The notes: generated by a model from the letters alone, not told the origin. DNA of 64,000 bases from Lactarius indigo (GCA_025766275.1 JAFKAC010000035.1:551749-615748), one strand, 5' to 3'. Positions 36,880 through 48,430 are shown, counted from the first letter of the stretch. Made by a program: numbers and translations.

Positions 36880-39800
36880 GAGCTGACAGGGAGGCCAATT
36901 CAATGTATAGTGTTCGCGATAGTGCTATGACAATCAAAGTCCTCGTTCGCCTTTACTACAAAGAAGCTCGCATAAATGTGCTGCTAGACAGCGGTGCAAC
37001 AGACAACCTAATCGACCGAAACCTAATCCAAAAACTTGGACTAGGAACCACTCCTCTGAAACCACCCAGATTGGTCCGGAATGTAGATGGATCGCTAAAC
37101 AAAGATGGCACCATGACAGAAACATGCCAGCTATGGATAAAAAGAGGAGAAGAAGAAACTCCTTTCCAGTTTTTCGTAACTAGCCTAGGGGAAGACAGAA
37201 TGATCTTTGGATACCCCTGGTTCGAACACGAAAACCCAGACATAGACTGGAAGAAACAAGAGCTGAAAGGAGAAGCCATCACCATCCTGACAGGAGGGTA
37301 CCGCTTCCGAAGAAAGCGACACCAAGAAGCGAAAGCGGCAGCAACCAAAACAACCTTTGACCCAGTAAAAGAAACTGCAATCCCAGAAGAATACCAGCGC
37401 CACAACAAAGTATTCTCAGACGAAGAAGCACAGCGCTTTCCCCCAGAAAGAGAAGAAGACCATCCCATCACATTGCGACCAGATGCACCCAACAAGATCA
37501 ACTGCAAAATCTACCCCTTGACTCCAGAAGAAGACAAGGAGTTGAAGGCATATCTCGACGAAAACATAGCAAAAGGATACATCTATGAAGGAAGCTCCCC
37601 CTACGCTTCCTCCTTCTTCTTCAGAAAGAAAACAGACGGAGGGTTGCGCCCTATCCTGGACTACAGACCCTTAAACACCTGGACAATAAAAGACACGTAC
37701 CCACTACCTCTCATCTCCGACATCCTGACCAACTTAAATGGAAAAACACTGTTCTCAAAGTTCGATATCAGATGGGGGTACCATAACATCCACATAAAAG
37801 AAGAAGACCAGTGGAAGGCAGCCTTCAAGACACCAAGGGGGCTGTTCATCCCTCGAGTCATGACCTTCGGCCTCACAAATGCACCAGCTACCTTTGCAAG
37901 AACCATGAGCAGAATACTTCGACCACTTATGGACAAATACCCAAGAGAGCTATTTGTGTACATGGACGATGTCCTAATAGCCACAGAAGAAGATACAAAA
38001 CGCCACAGACAAATTGTACACGAATTCTTGGAAATCTGTGAAAAGGAATCATATTTCCTTAAAGCGTCGAAATGCGTGTTCGAACAAAGAAAGATCCACT
38101 ACCTAGGCATTGTCATCGATGGGTCTCAAATCAAAATCGACCCAAAGAAGGTAGAAGGACTAAAAGACTGGCCAAGAGACATCAAGTCAGTCAAACAAGC
38201 AAGAAGTGTGTTGGGAACACTAAGTTATCAGCGACCCTTCATCCCCAACTTCGCTCACTTAGCAAGACCCATCACGGACACAATAAAGACGTCAGAAGGA
38301 CCCTTCAGATGGACAAAGGAAGCAGCAGAAGCCTTAGAAGCTCTCATCACGCTTGTGTGCAAAGACCCCATCTTATGCCAACCAGATATGGACAAACCTT
38401 TCGAACTAGAAGTAGATGCCTCCGCTTTTGCCACAGGGGCAATCTTAACACAAAGAGACAGTCGAAACAAACCACAAGCTGTGGGATACTTCTCCAAATC
38501 ATTTTCCGAAGCGGAGCGCAACTATGACATCCATGACAGGGAACTCCTGGCAGTAATCAGAGGACTGGAACACTGGAGACACCTTCTTTTAGGATCCCCC
38601 CACGAAATCACAGTGTTTACAGACCACAAAAACCTAGAGTATTATCGCCACCCTCGACAAATCAATAGGAGAGTGGCGCGCTACATCCCCAGACTTGCAG
38701 ACTATCACATCAAACTTCACCACAAACCCGGACCCCAAAACCATGCTGATGCCCTGTCAAGACGCCCTGACCACGACACCGGAGCAGGGGATAACACTGA
38801 TGTAGTGGTCCTGACCCCAACCATCTTCGCAAACTCCGCTCTCTCCATAAGGATAGATGACCGGGTCATGGCACACCAATTAGACCACCAAGACACTCTG
38901 GACGAGTGGGCCGCCCCCTTCCACCTAGTAAAACAAGGCAAACACTGGTGGAGAGGTGACAAACTGGTGGTTGTGGACAACACACCGCTAAAGAGGGGGG
39001 TGATTTCCCTGTTTCACGATACAAAAACAGCTGGACACCCCGGAATAACAAAGACCTTGTGGTTAGTGTCACAAGACTTTTGGTGGCCAAACATGAAAGA
39101 CGACATATCCGCATATGTAAAGGGCTGTGCCACATGCCAATCAAACAAGAACTTCCCTGGGAACCCGAAACCACCGATATTCCCCATCAAGACTAACCCA
39201 GAAGCACTCCCTTTTGAAACCATCGCTCTAGACTTTATCACAAAGCTACCCCAATCAGAAGACAATGACACAATTCTCACCATCACGGATCATGACTGTT
39301 CCAAAGCAGCCTTCTTTATCCCATGCAGCGAAACAATAGATGCAGAAGGAGTGGCAAAACTCTATGCCAAAACTGTCCTGCCACACTATGGACTACCAAG
39401 AAGGGTCATCTCCGACAGAGACCCCAGATTCACAGCGAAGTTCATCAAAGAACTGTGCAGAGTGCTTGACATAGAACAAAACATCAGCACAGCATACCAC
39501 CCACAAACAGATGGACAATCAGAGCGAACAAACCAGTGGTTAGAACAGTACCTCCGAATGTTCATAAACCATCAACAAGACAATTGGACGGAGCTACTAC
39601 CACTGGCACAGTACACCCACAACTCCTGGCCAAGCGCAACCACTAAAAAGGCACCCTACGAATTAATCCTTGGATACATCCCAAGAGTACACCAACCAGA
39701 AAGAACGACCACAGTACCAGGAACACAAGAGAGATTGGAGCGAATCCAGGAAGCCAGAAGGACCGCCCAAGCAGCAATTACCCATGCACAGTCACTCTAC

Positions 39801-41744
39801 AAAGGATCCTCTCACTTCGAACAACACACAGAAGGAGATAGCATGTGGCTGGATGCCAGGAACTTGAAAACAACACACCCTAGTTTCAAGTTAGCCCCAA
39901 AAAGATATGGACCCTTCAGGGTCACAAAGAAGATCTCCGCCACCACATATGCCCTGAAACTTCCCCATCAGTGGCGGATCCACCCAGTATTCCATGCGTC
40001 ACTCCTGATGCCATACAAAGAAACCTCCATACATGGAAAGAACTTTACGGAACCACCCCCAGATCTAGTAGATGGGGAACAGGAGTGGGAAGTCGAGAAA
40101 ATACTAGAAACAAGACGCCACAGGAACCAGTTACAGTTCCTAATCAAGTGGAAGGGATACTCCGATGCACACAACAGTTGGGAACCAGAAAAGAACCTCA
40201 ACGCCCCAGAACTTATTCAGGAACACTTTGAAAGCAACCCCAGAAGCGAAGGAGCAAAGCAATGGTTAAAACGAAAGGAAGTAACAGTACGAACAGCAAC
40301 CACCTTCCCCACTAGCTTCCTCACCATGCCCTCTCGCTCCTCCTCTGTAGAACGCCTTGTTGCTCGTGCCATGGAAAGAGGCTCCTTTGACGAAACACCC
40401 TCTGTCACACCCTCCTCTGGCTATTCTCCCTTCCCAGCACGACCCCCTTCCTTGCCTTCACTCATCCAGGAACCACAACCCATCGATCCCACCATGCCCA
40501 GCGTCATAGAAACAGAAGGAGGAGGAATAGCCCTTCGTGTTCCCCCTCCTGGACACACAGCTCCCCCTACTCCCGAGATACACCGACCTACCACCTCCCC
40601 CCCTGATCCTAGAGTGACCATGGCTCGTCTCAGCGAAATAACCAATGACCCAATCATGGACGCACTCCCCATTAACTATGAAAGGATGCACATCGCTGCT
40701 GAAGAAGACGACGACCCTGGCTACCCCTTCTTCTTGAATGACCCCTGGAGCAGCCGCTATGTCCACTTCCTCATCCCTGATGACGCTGACCCAACCTCGT
40801 ACATCCGAAAGGATGCCAAATGGATCAAGATCAGTGAAAATAAAGAAGATGTCATCGGCACCATGGGCAAAAACCTCCCTCACTATGGCCTCCCCCTTTT
40901 CCTCCTTCCCAGAGACGACGACCCCCACAACCCAGCTCCCCCCATCACCCCAGCTCAGATGCAGAACTTGGACGAAGCTTCCCCCACAGCCAGACAAGTC
41001 GATGAAGTCCTAGAAGACCTGAAAGATGACCGCCTCACAGCAGAAATCTCCAGGACTCGCCGACTTTTGCGAAACCAGAAGGCCCTCCGAAAGGAGATTG
41101 AAGGCCTGTACAAGACGATGGAGCCCCTCAAAAGGCACCTCCTCAACATGGACATGCAACTAACCAGCACCCGAAGAAGGCTGCAAGAACACAAGGCCTA
41201 TGTCCGGATTGCAGACCGATGGCTCACACTACACCCCCCTCCTCCGGAAGAAGAAACTCACCCCTTTGAAGTCCACCCCATTCCTGCCCCTGCTCCACCT
41301 CGCTACCACTCCATGCCACAACTCCACGACGAACCAGAAGGACCTAGCCCCTCTGCAGAAAGGAAGAAGAGACGCAAGCGCAGAGCCAACAAGAAGGAGA
41401 CTGGCACCATTCGACTTTGTTACAGGTGCCAGTCTGAAGACCATCTCTCCTTCGCCTGCCCTCAAAAACAGAAGTTCTGCTGGAGGTGTTCTAGCACTGA
41501 CCACTTCCCCTATCAGTGCCTCTGGCCAGCCCCAGAAGAACGCACTCAGTGGTGTGGCAAGTGTTTTACCAGCAACAGCCACGAAGAAATCAAGTGCCCC
41601 AAGTATGAAAATTGTCGCAAGTGTGGGGCCCATGGTCCCTTCAACTTCCTTCGCCAACACCGCTGCCCCCTCCCTTGCGAAGGCACCCCCTCCAACGATG
41701 TAGACAACGATGTCTATGACCTGATGGACTTCGAAGCACTCTAG
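36861..41744 (+). CDS. pol: Element C Pol polyprotein with C-terminal zinc knuckles
   Basis: 1,627 codons in the -1 frame relative to gag, so probably made as Gag-Pol. Order: protease (DSGATDNL, 43-50), RT (YMDD at 367-370), RNase H (EVDASAF, FTDHKNLEYYR), integrase (HHCC GHPGITK..CATCQSNK; core ALDFITKL near 789, ISDRDPRF, DGQSERTNQ), GPF region, chromodomain (about 1073-1124, FLIKWKGYSDAHNSW). A 500-residue tail follows: Pro/Ser-rich linker, a block with YGLPLFLLPRDDDP, a Leu/Arg/Lys coiled coil (about 1367-1457), and a Cys/His cluster from about 1520. The cluster holds two exact CX2CX4HX4C knuckles (CYRCQSEDHLSFAC, CWRCSSTDHFPYQC) and two variants. Knuckles at the end of Pol, in addition to the Gag knuckle, are unusual. 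Confidence 0.93.
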   Translation: MRCRPVRADREANSMYSVRDSAMTIKVLVRLYYKEARINVLLDSGATDNLIDRNLIQKLGLGTTPLKPPRLVRNVDGSLNKDGTMTETCQLWIKRGEEETPFQFFVTSLGEDRMIFGYPWFEHENPDIDWKKQELKGEAITILTGGYRFRRKRHQEAKAAATKTTFDPVKETAIPEEYQRHNKVFSDEEAQRFPPEREEDHPITLRPDAPNKINCKIYPLTPEEDKELKAYLDENIAKGYIYEGSSPYASSFFFRKKTDGGLRPILDYRPLNTWTIKDTYPLPLISDILTNLNGKTLFSKFDIRWGYHNIHIKEEDQWKAAFKTPRGLFIPRVMTFGLTNAPATFARTMSRILRPLMDKYPRELFVYMDDVLIATEEDTKRHRQIVHEFLEICEKESYFLKASKCVFEQRKIHYLGIVIDGSQIKIDPKKVEGLKDWPRDIKSVKQARSVLGTLSYQRPFIPNFAHLARPITDTIKTSEGPFRWTKEAAEALEALITLVCKDPILCQPDMDKPFELEVDASAFATGAILTQRDSRNKPQAVGYFSKSFSEAERNYDIHDRELLAVIRGLEHWRHLLLGSPHEITVFTDHKNLEYYRHPRQINRRVARYIPRLADYHIKLHHKPGPQNHADALSRRPDHDTGAGDNTDVVVLTPTIFANSALSIRIDDRVMAHQLDHQDTLDEWAAPFHLVKQGKHWWRGDKLVVVDNTPLKRGVISLFHDTKTAGHPGITKTLWLVSQDFWWPNMKDDISAYVKGCATCQSNKNFPGNPKPPIFPIKTNPEALPFETIALDFITKLPQSEDNDTILTITDHDCSKAAFFIPCSETIDAEGVAKLYAKTVLPHYGLPRRVISDRDPRFTAKFIKELCRVLDIEQNISTAYHPQTDGQSERTNQWLEQYLRMFINHQQDNWTELLPLAQYTHNSWPSATTKKAPYELILGYIPRVHQPERTTTVPGTQERLERIQEARRTAQAAITHAQSLYKGSSHFEQHTEGDSMWLDARNLKTTHPSFKLAPKRYGPFRVTKKISATTYALKLPHQWRIHPVFHASLLMPYKETSIHGKNFTEPPPDLVDGEQEWEVEKILETRRHRNQLQFLIKWKGYSDAHNSWEPEKNLNAPELIQEHFESNPRSEGAKQWLKRKEVTVRTATTFPTSFLTMPSRSSSVERLVARAMERGSFDETPSVTPSSGYSPFPARPPSLPSLIQEPQPIDPTMPSVIETEGGGIALRVPPPGHTAPPTPEIHRPTTSPPDPRVTMARLSEITNDPIMDALPINYERMHIAAEEDDDPGYPFFLNDPWSSRYVHFLIPDDADPTSYIRKDAKWIKISENKEDVIGTMGKNLPHYGLPLFLLPRDDDPHNPAPPITPAQMQNLDEASPTARQVDEVLEDLKDDRLTAEISRTRRLLRNQKALRKEIEGLYKTMEPLKRHLLNMDMQLTSTRRRLQEHKAYVRIADRWLTLHPPPPEEETHPFEVHPIPAPAPPRYHSMPQLHDEPEGPSPSAERKKRRKRRANKKETGTIRLCYRCQSEDHLSFACPQKQKFCWRCSSTDHFPYQCLWPAPEERTQWCGKCFTSNSHEEIKCPKYENCRKCGAHGPFNFLRQHRCPLPCEGTPSNDVDNDVYDLMDFEAL

Positions 41745-41751
41745 GGAGAGT

Positions 41752-41770
41752 TGACTTAGAGAGGGGCTCA
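41752..41770 (+). other. Element C polypurine tract region
   Basis: GACTTAGAGAGGGGCTCA-type purine-rich sequence directly before the 3' LTR. C2 has the same sequence in reverse at 15375-15393. Confidence 0.65.
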
Positions 41771-42348
41771 TGTTATGATCCGACGCTTCGGACCTAAGCC
41801 ACAGTATGTCTCCACCCTGCCTTCCCCTTCTGTACCATACCTTGTTACCAAAGGAGCTACTGTTACTAGTGGCGCTGTTTCTTTGATCCGAACTTCTGTT
41901 TACTCCATTTAGTCTCTTTGATACTGTGTGGACTTGTGTTCATGTTGTTTGGAACCCTGTCCTATATAAACCTGTACCATAGACCGTAGGAAGCCAGACT
42001 TGGCTTCGTTTGCAATCTAGCAACCTTGCCTTCGTACTTTGGTGTGACCTCGCCTCATCCCTCTCTTCTTGTGCACCCTCTACCTCAGTCCTTAACCAGG
42101 ACACTTCGAAGTCTTTGCAGTTGAACTATATCAACGCGTTACACCTGTTATACTCTGCGCACTAGCAAGATCAAGTGTAGAGAAGTGTTAGACACTTCGG
42201 ACGAGGAGTCCTACATAGCAGAGTAGTGCTGCACCTTGTGCCACACTTTTACCACTCGTATTTCATAGCAATAAGACAACAGAGGTCTTCGCTTGATACC
42301 TGTGTAATTCAGAACCTTTAGAACCCACGCCCCTGCTAGGGCGTAACA
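41771..42348 (+). repeat. Element C 3' LTR
   Basis: 578 bp, near-identical to 34402-34979. It is followed immediately by copia integrase sequence starting CATGGACATAG. Confidence 0.97.
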
Positions 42349-45196
42349 CATGGACATAGATAGCTCCACCACGGCCCACACAGTCTGCCGTGGGTGCGAG
42401 ATGGGTAAATCCACTCGCCAACCCTTTTCTGCGTCCTCAAATAAGAGGACAACTCGTCAATTTGAGATCGTGCACAGTGACCTCGCTGGTCCTATGCAGA
42501 CTCAGTCCTTGCAAGGCTCGACCTACACTGCCACCTTCATAGACGACCACACTAAGTTCACTGTGGTCCACTTCCTTAAGTCGAAGGATCAGTTTGCTAA
42601 GCCGCTGCAAATGTATTTGGCCTGGGGTGAAACCCAGTCTGGCCATAAACTGTGCGCTCTGCACTCTGACCGCGGTGGCGAATACATGTCAAGTGTCACG
42701 CAGGACATTCTTAAGCAGAAAGGGATAGAGCATCACCTCACGATGCCGGGTTCACCACAGTCTAACGGGAAAGCTGAGCAGTTTAACCGCACCATTATGG
42801 ATAAGGCAATGTCCATGCTGCACACAGCTGGCATGTCTAAAGGCTTCTGGGAGCATGCAGTGTGCGCAGCTGTGCACATCTATAACCGCTCTCCAGTCCG
42901 TGGACTTAAGTGGCGCACTCCTTATGAGCTCTGGCACTCTGGCAAAGTGCCCGATGTCTCACATCTTCGCGTCTTTGGATGCAAGGGGCACATGCACGTA
43001 CCCACTGATAAGCGTTGCAAATTGGATGCGAAGGCCATTGAGGTCACGCTTATTGGGTTTGAGCCCGAATCTAAGGGCTATAAGCTCTGGGACCGCTCAA
43101 CCCGCTCCGTCCGAGTGTCCAGGGATGTGACATTCAATGAGAGTAGCTTCCCGTCCCTTCAGGGTGTTGAGACACACCCCACACCTTCACCACCAGTCGT
43201 GCCTAGCACAACAGTGACTGCCGTGCCTCACCCACCGGCGTTACCACCAATGCGAGCCCCCTCCCCTGCACACTCCAGTAGTAGTGAGGAGGAGGATGTA
43301 GAAAACCTTTTAGACCCCCCACAAGTCCAACCACACCCTACCACACCACCACCTGCTCTGCCAGCTCTGCCCACCACACCTAAACGTGAGCAGACCACTC
43401 CCACTTCACCCCCGCCGCATCCTAGTGCAACGCGCATTATGCGCCATGTCCCTCCTCCCTCACCAGAAATGCCTGGGGGATTTGAGGATCGTGCACAGCG
43501 TAGTCAGCTGTTGCGTGAAATGGACAATGCACCAAGGCGCAGTACTCGTGCCCCTGTCCCTAATCCGCGTTACTTCAATGCGGACAATGCGGCATGGCGC
43601 AGCAGGCGTCTGGGGTATGCGGAGTTACTGGCTGCTGCTTTTATTGGCCGAGACCCTGCAACCTATGCAGAGGCCATGCGGTCTGCAGCTTCAGATGAGT
43701 GGTCTAAGGTGTGTCAGTATGAAATGGACGCCCTAGCTAAGAATGGGACTTGGGAGTTAGTGGATCTCCCGCCTAATCGTAAGGCAGTAAAATCCAAATG
43801 GGTCTTTAAGCTCAAAGCGGATGGCCGCTACAGAGCTCGCTTGGTGGCTAAGGGATTCACGCAGATCCCTGGCATAGATTTTGATGAAACCTTCTCTCCC
43901 GTCGCATGATTTGAGTCGCTACGTTTACTTCTGGCGTTGGCCGCGCTGGAGGACTGGCACATCCATCAAATGGATGTTAAGTCTGCTTTTCTCAATGGTG
44001 TGCTTGATGAGGAGATATACATGGAGCAGCCACAAGATTTCACCGTCACTGGCTCTGAGACGAAGGTGTGTCGCCTAGTTAAGGCGATCTATGGTCTCAA
44101 ACAGGCCTCCCGCGCATGGAACTTGCAATTCCATGGAGTGCTCACTGCACTCGGCTTTAAGTGGATGTTTGCTGATGCTGGCATATATGTGATGCCTCAA
44201 CGGGAGGGGTATGATCCACTCTTCGTTATTGTCTACGTTGATGACATCACTATACTGGGTCCCTCGCTGAGTGGTATCAAGCGTTTGAAGTCAGATTTGT
44301 CTGAACGCTATGAGATGACAGATCTCGGGGAGATAGAGTCTTATCTTGGTATGTGCATTGTGCGCGACCGCTCCCTCAGACGCATCGAAATAGATCAGTC
44401 TGGCTACATCAAGGATGTCCTTGAACGCTTTGGCATGTCTGATGCCACACCACACAACACACCCTTGCCCACTGGTGCTGACGAGCACCTGGTTAAATAT
44501 ACGTCGCAGGCAACTGCCTCAGATATTTCCCACTATCAGTCTCTGATTGGGAGTCTGCTTTATGTGCAGATTGGCACTAGGCCAGATATCTCCTTCGCTG
44601 TGTCACGTTTGGGGCAGTACGCAGCGAACCCTTCACCACAACATCTGCGACTTGCGCAGTATGTCCTGTCCTACTTAGTGGGAACTATGGATATGCGCAT
44701 TGTCTATGATGGCGCCAATGGCGATGGCCTTCATGGCTACACTGATTCCAGTCTGGCTGATCAGACTGACGACCGCCACTCCACCTCTGGTTATGTGTTC
44801 CTACTAGCTAACGGTGCAATAAGCTGGTCTTCGTGCAAGCAAAAGACTGTTGCCCAAAACACAACGGAAGCGGAATACATGGCCATGACCGACGTGGCTA
44901 ACCAGGCTGCGTGGTATCAGAGCTTCCTCACGGAACTCGGGTACGAGGTCGACGACCCCATCCCACTTCATGGTGACAATAAGGGTGCCATTGACTTGGC
45001 CTTGAACCCTGTCACTGGGAGACGGTCTAAGCACATTGCCATACGGCATCATGTCATTCGGGAGTACATCGAAAAGGGGACCATCACCCTCATTAGAACT
45101 CCTACTGTGGATATGGTTGCGGACGGCTTCACAAAGTCACTACCGTGTGTCCTGCTACAGAAGCACAACGATGACATGGGACTTGTGTGTACTTAG
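42349..45196 (+). pseudogene. pol: Ty1/copia pol: integrase, RT and RNase H, 5' truncated
   Basis: One plus frame starting in the integrase finger region. The DDE core shows IVHSDLAGP, LHSDRGGEY and NGKAEQFNR. A Pro/Ser-rich linker precedes the RT (KSKWVFKLKADG, then YVDDITIL) and RNase H (GYTDSSLADQ, TEAEYMA). A TGA at 43907-43909 sits in the RT motif FSPVA-stop-FESLR, where copia RTs normally have Arg, so CGA to TGA is likely. Gag, protease and the start of integrase are missing because the sequence begins at the C LTR. The 3' end is complete (stop 45194). It overlaps the second copy by about 200 bp (47692-47892) and is less decayed there. Confidence 0.92.
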
Positions 45197-45215
45197 ATTG
45201 TAGATCACGGGGAGA

Positions 45216-45830
45216 TGTTGATAAGTGACCCTTGCACACTTAGTGGCTCATACGGACCGGACTTACAGATATGGACTGCTGTAGATTAATTAGGACCGCT
45301 TTAGATTAGATTTGATTTGATCTGTACAATCTAGGACTTCTATGACATCACTGTACAATGACATCATATGGACTACTCTGGACTCTTCATTGTACTCTTT
45401 CCTTTGCTCTCTTTCTAGCATTATCTTTATTGTGATGTCACTATGATATCATCCTAGTCTGGACTCTCTTTGTTTTGCGCTCCTTGTTCTCCATTAGCAC
45501 ACTCCTTTGTCCCACATGTAGAACAACGTCCCTTGTACTGTGTGACCCTATGTTACTTCTCTTGTAGTAGTGTCACTCCTCTGTATAGTATAAGTAGTAG
45601 GCTTGTACGCTCCTGGTCCACATCAGTTCCTCACTGCTCTGTGTGCCAGGTATGTCTCCTCCTCTCTAATGTATCATCAGTTCCTCACTGCTCTGTGTGC
45701 CAGACTTCCACTTTGCTTCACTCTGCTTGACACCCCTGTGCTGCTTCCAGTCACCCTCTATATCTCACCACAGTACTATCAGTCCACTGTGAGTATAGTT
45801 CTTATGTGTCTGTTCATCACATGTACTGCC
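45216..45830 (+). repeat. Copia LTR
   Basis: Begins TGTTGATAAGTGACCC straight after a purine tract GGGGAGA that follows the pol stop. It contains TATAAGTAG near 45590 and an internal duplication of a CAGTTCCTCACTGCTCTGTGTGCCAG segment (about 45625 and 45669). It is both the 3' LTR of the copy before it and the 5' LTR of the copy after it. The end is not certain. A decayed copy lies at 18780-19230. Confidence 0.75.
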
Positions 45831-46222
45831 CAGTAGTCCTACTTTCACCCCTACTGTTTTCCTAGCCCCTTGGGAAAGGATTCAGTAAAGCCACTTGTGG
45901 CAATGAGGCAACCAACAGGCCGAGGAGGCTGAGGTAGACAGCCTTGGGCTCTGAAAGCATTTCCTTCACCTTCCCCCTGACGCAAACCATTTGAGCTGTG
46001 TCCTAGACACATCCTGGCTGGCAGCTAGCTCATGGTATGGCAAAGGGATTCTCCCAACCTGGGCCTAGCCCATGTATCACTGGCACACTATCAGGAGGCA
46101 GGACGTGTTAGCGTTCTGGCCTTACAGAATCACAGACAGGAGTGGTATCCCCCCTCTATCTTTGTCTTGCAACTATGAAGCACTGTCGCTGACTGCTCCT
46201 TGGTGATAGATAAATCATCCCA
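45831..46222 (+). other. Leader of the second copia copy
   Basis: Non-coding sequence between the LTR and the ATG of gag. I could not assign a primer-binding site. No other feature is visible. Confidence 0.5.
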
Positions 46223-47892
46223 ATGTCTGGTTCATCTACTACTGCTGCCAGTGCTGGTGCTCCTCCCAGCCCCACTGGTGGCTCTGCAGCACTTCCAGCT
46301 GCCTCTGGATCCACAGCTTCTGGGCAACTCTCAAATGCCCACACCACAACCTTCAGCATGCCATCTGGCATCCACCTGACACAGTTTGACGGCACTAGTT
46401 GGAACGAATGGTCTGGTACCATTGAGGCCATCCTTATGCTGCATGAAGCTGAGGATGTGTTTCTCCTAGATACACCCCCATCTGGCATCACCGCCGATGA
46501 GTGGGACTCAATCCAGTGTCATTCCAAGGTGTACCTCCACCTTTACCTCAAGCTCGATGTCTACTCGCTTGTGGCAGATAACACTGCCTACCCCATGTTC
46601 AAACATAAATGGGCCAAGCTTCAGGATGTGTATGGAGGTGCTTTGGGCAGCACCACCATCTTTAACTTGTGGATCCAAATCACTCAAGCCCGCCTCAACG
46701 ACTCTGTGCCCATGGCCTCACAGTTGGCCAAGCTCAATGAGCTTAGGGTTGCCCTTTCCAATGCACAGATGGGTGCCACTGACACTCAATTCTGTCTCAT
46801 TCTCCTCCACACACTACTGCCCTCCTATGAGGTGTTGGCCTCTACCATCCTTGCCAATGGGGCACCGTCCACACTCAAGCACACTGAGATCATAGCGCAC
46901 ATAGTGTTGGAAGAAGCTCACCATGCTGGGCCCTCTGGCTCCTCCCTCAACAAGGTGGCTCCTGTCAAGTCGATGGGCAAGAAGGGCAAGAAGGACCATT
47001 CCGGTCTAACTTGCCACTATTGCAACAAAAAGGGCCATATCAAGCCTGATTGCAGGAAGAGGAAGAAGGATGAGGCTGACGCAAAGGAGAAGGAGAAAGC
47101 AGGCAACAAGGCTGCCAATAGTCATGTCCTAGTACCTACCACCACCTCCATTACAGAGGTCATAGAGCCCAAGATAGATTGGGCCTCTGAATCAATTGGT
47201 GTTGCCTTGTATGCTGCCTCATGTGTGAGTTGGATGATGGACAGTGGTGCCACACACCACATTACCCCACACCGGTCTGACTTCAAGGACTATACCCCAA
47301 CTAAAGGCACTGTACGCCTAGGGGATAAGTCCACCATAGGCCAAGTGGGTGTCGGGTCTGTTGTCTTTACAATGAGCCAGGGTATCCCTATCACCCTTAG
47401 CAATGTGCTACACCTACCACAGGTGAAGACATGCTTCTTGTCGATGCGCACCCTAGCACAAAAGGGTGCTGAGATCACCTTTGACAGTGGCTCATCTAAA
47501 ATATCTGTCAATCAAAAGTGTGTGGCCAAAGGCTACCTTGAGGACAACCTGTACTGGTTGGACACAGCCAGTGTCAGCCTCAATGCCCACACAAAATCAA
47601 GTGCTGCCACACTTGATATCTGGCATCAACACATGGGACACATCTCCTCTGTGGCGCTAAAAGCACATGGTCCCTCTGCCACTACTGGCATGGACATAGA
47701 TAGCTCCACCATGGCCCACACAGTCTGCTGTGGGTGCGAGATGGGTAAATCCACTCACCAACCCTTTTCTGCGTCCTCCAACAAAAGGACAACTCATCAA
47801 TTTGAGATTGTGCACAGTGACCTCGCCAGTCCTATGCAAACTCAGTCCCTGCAAGGCTCGATGTACACAGCCACCTTCATAGACGACCACAC
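46223..47892 (+). pseudogene. gag: Ty1/copia gag-protease-integrase start, 3' truncated
   Basis: An open frame from a true ATG at 46223: Ser/Ala-rich start, Gag of the copia type (FDGTSWNEWSGTIEAIL, WAKLQDVYGG), knuckle CHYCNKKGHIKPDC (264-277), protease WMMDSGATHHI (Asp at 340), then the pre-integrase finger (HQHMGHISS..CCGCEMGKS) and IVHSDLASP. It stops being copia at 47892, where element E begins. Compared with the first copy in the overlap, Arg codons CGT/CGC have become TGT or CAC/CAT and GGT has become AGT, all C to T or G to A. Together the two pieces would span a complete copia element, but they lie in tandem order 3' part, LTR, 5' part. Confidence 0.92.
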
Positions 47893-48401
47893 TGTAACGC
47901 CGTCATGACGTCAGCTCGACTTGAGCTTGATAGAGGTGGTAACAACTTAGCGAATAGTCATGACGGCACAAAGGCCCGTGTCTCTGTCTTGGTGAATATG
48001 CGAAGGTACACTTGACAGAGGATTGACTCCAAGAGAGGTCTAAGACACGAACTTATAAGGAAGCAAGAGAAAGGAGAGAGAGAGAGAAGTGACAATTCAA
48101 GAAGACCAAGATGGTGTATCTTGGTCTTCGTAGACTATCTTAAATACAAGTCGAGCAGGCTTTCAAGCGCTGCTATGAGTCACAGTAATGTAGCATCCAA
48201 CGTATTGCAGAAACATCGCAAACCCTAATACTACTAGTACCAGTACTAGTATTGAGTCATCCAGGTACCGCTCAGTCAGCTATCGTATCCAATCGCCTAT
48301 CGTACTACCGTATCTCCTAAGTCCGCAACTAATCTACCTTACCGCCATAGTCGCAACCAGTACAGTAAGGGTCCAAGTCGTATACAGGCAGAAACGTGAC
48401 A
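47893..48401 (-). repeat. Element E 3' LTR
   Basis: 509 bp. The reverse complement starts TGTCACGTTTCTGCC and then follows the A LTR (GGTAAGGTAGATTAGTTGCGG, TACTAGTACTGGTACTAG). It is preceded in sense by the polypurine tract AAAGGGGGTGA (48402-48412). Confidence 0.93.
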
Positions 48402-48430
48402 TCACCCCCTTTTTAGCATGAGACACCGGC

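Larger units (their letters stand above)
34402..42348 (+). mobile_element. Element C: intact Ty3/gypsy chromovirus without target duplication
   Basis: 7,947 bp with two 578-bp LTRs (TGTTATGATCCGACG..TAACA) that differ, as far as I can see, only near the end (GGCATAACA versus GGCGTAACA). Gag and Pol are open throughout. The flanks do not match: ACTCG before and CATGG after. The left flank is decayed retroelement, and the right flank is the middle of a copia pol. A young element without TSD suggests recombination after insertion. C2 and C3 are decayed copies. Confidence 0.95.

Noticed and set aside
24745..43909. TGA reassigned as a sense codon in this genome
   Set aside because: Several intact frames end in TGA (A gag and pol, C gag), and the internal TGAs replace CGA (Arg) in aligned copies, not TGG. 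Ordinary nonsense mutation explains them.
45470..45836. Small Cys/Ser-rich secreted protein
   Set aside because: The frame lies in the copia LTR and contains its internal duplication. It is a by-product of the LTR sequence.
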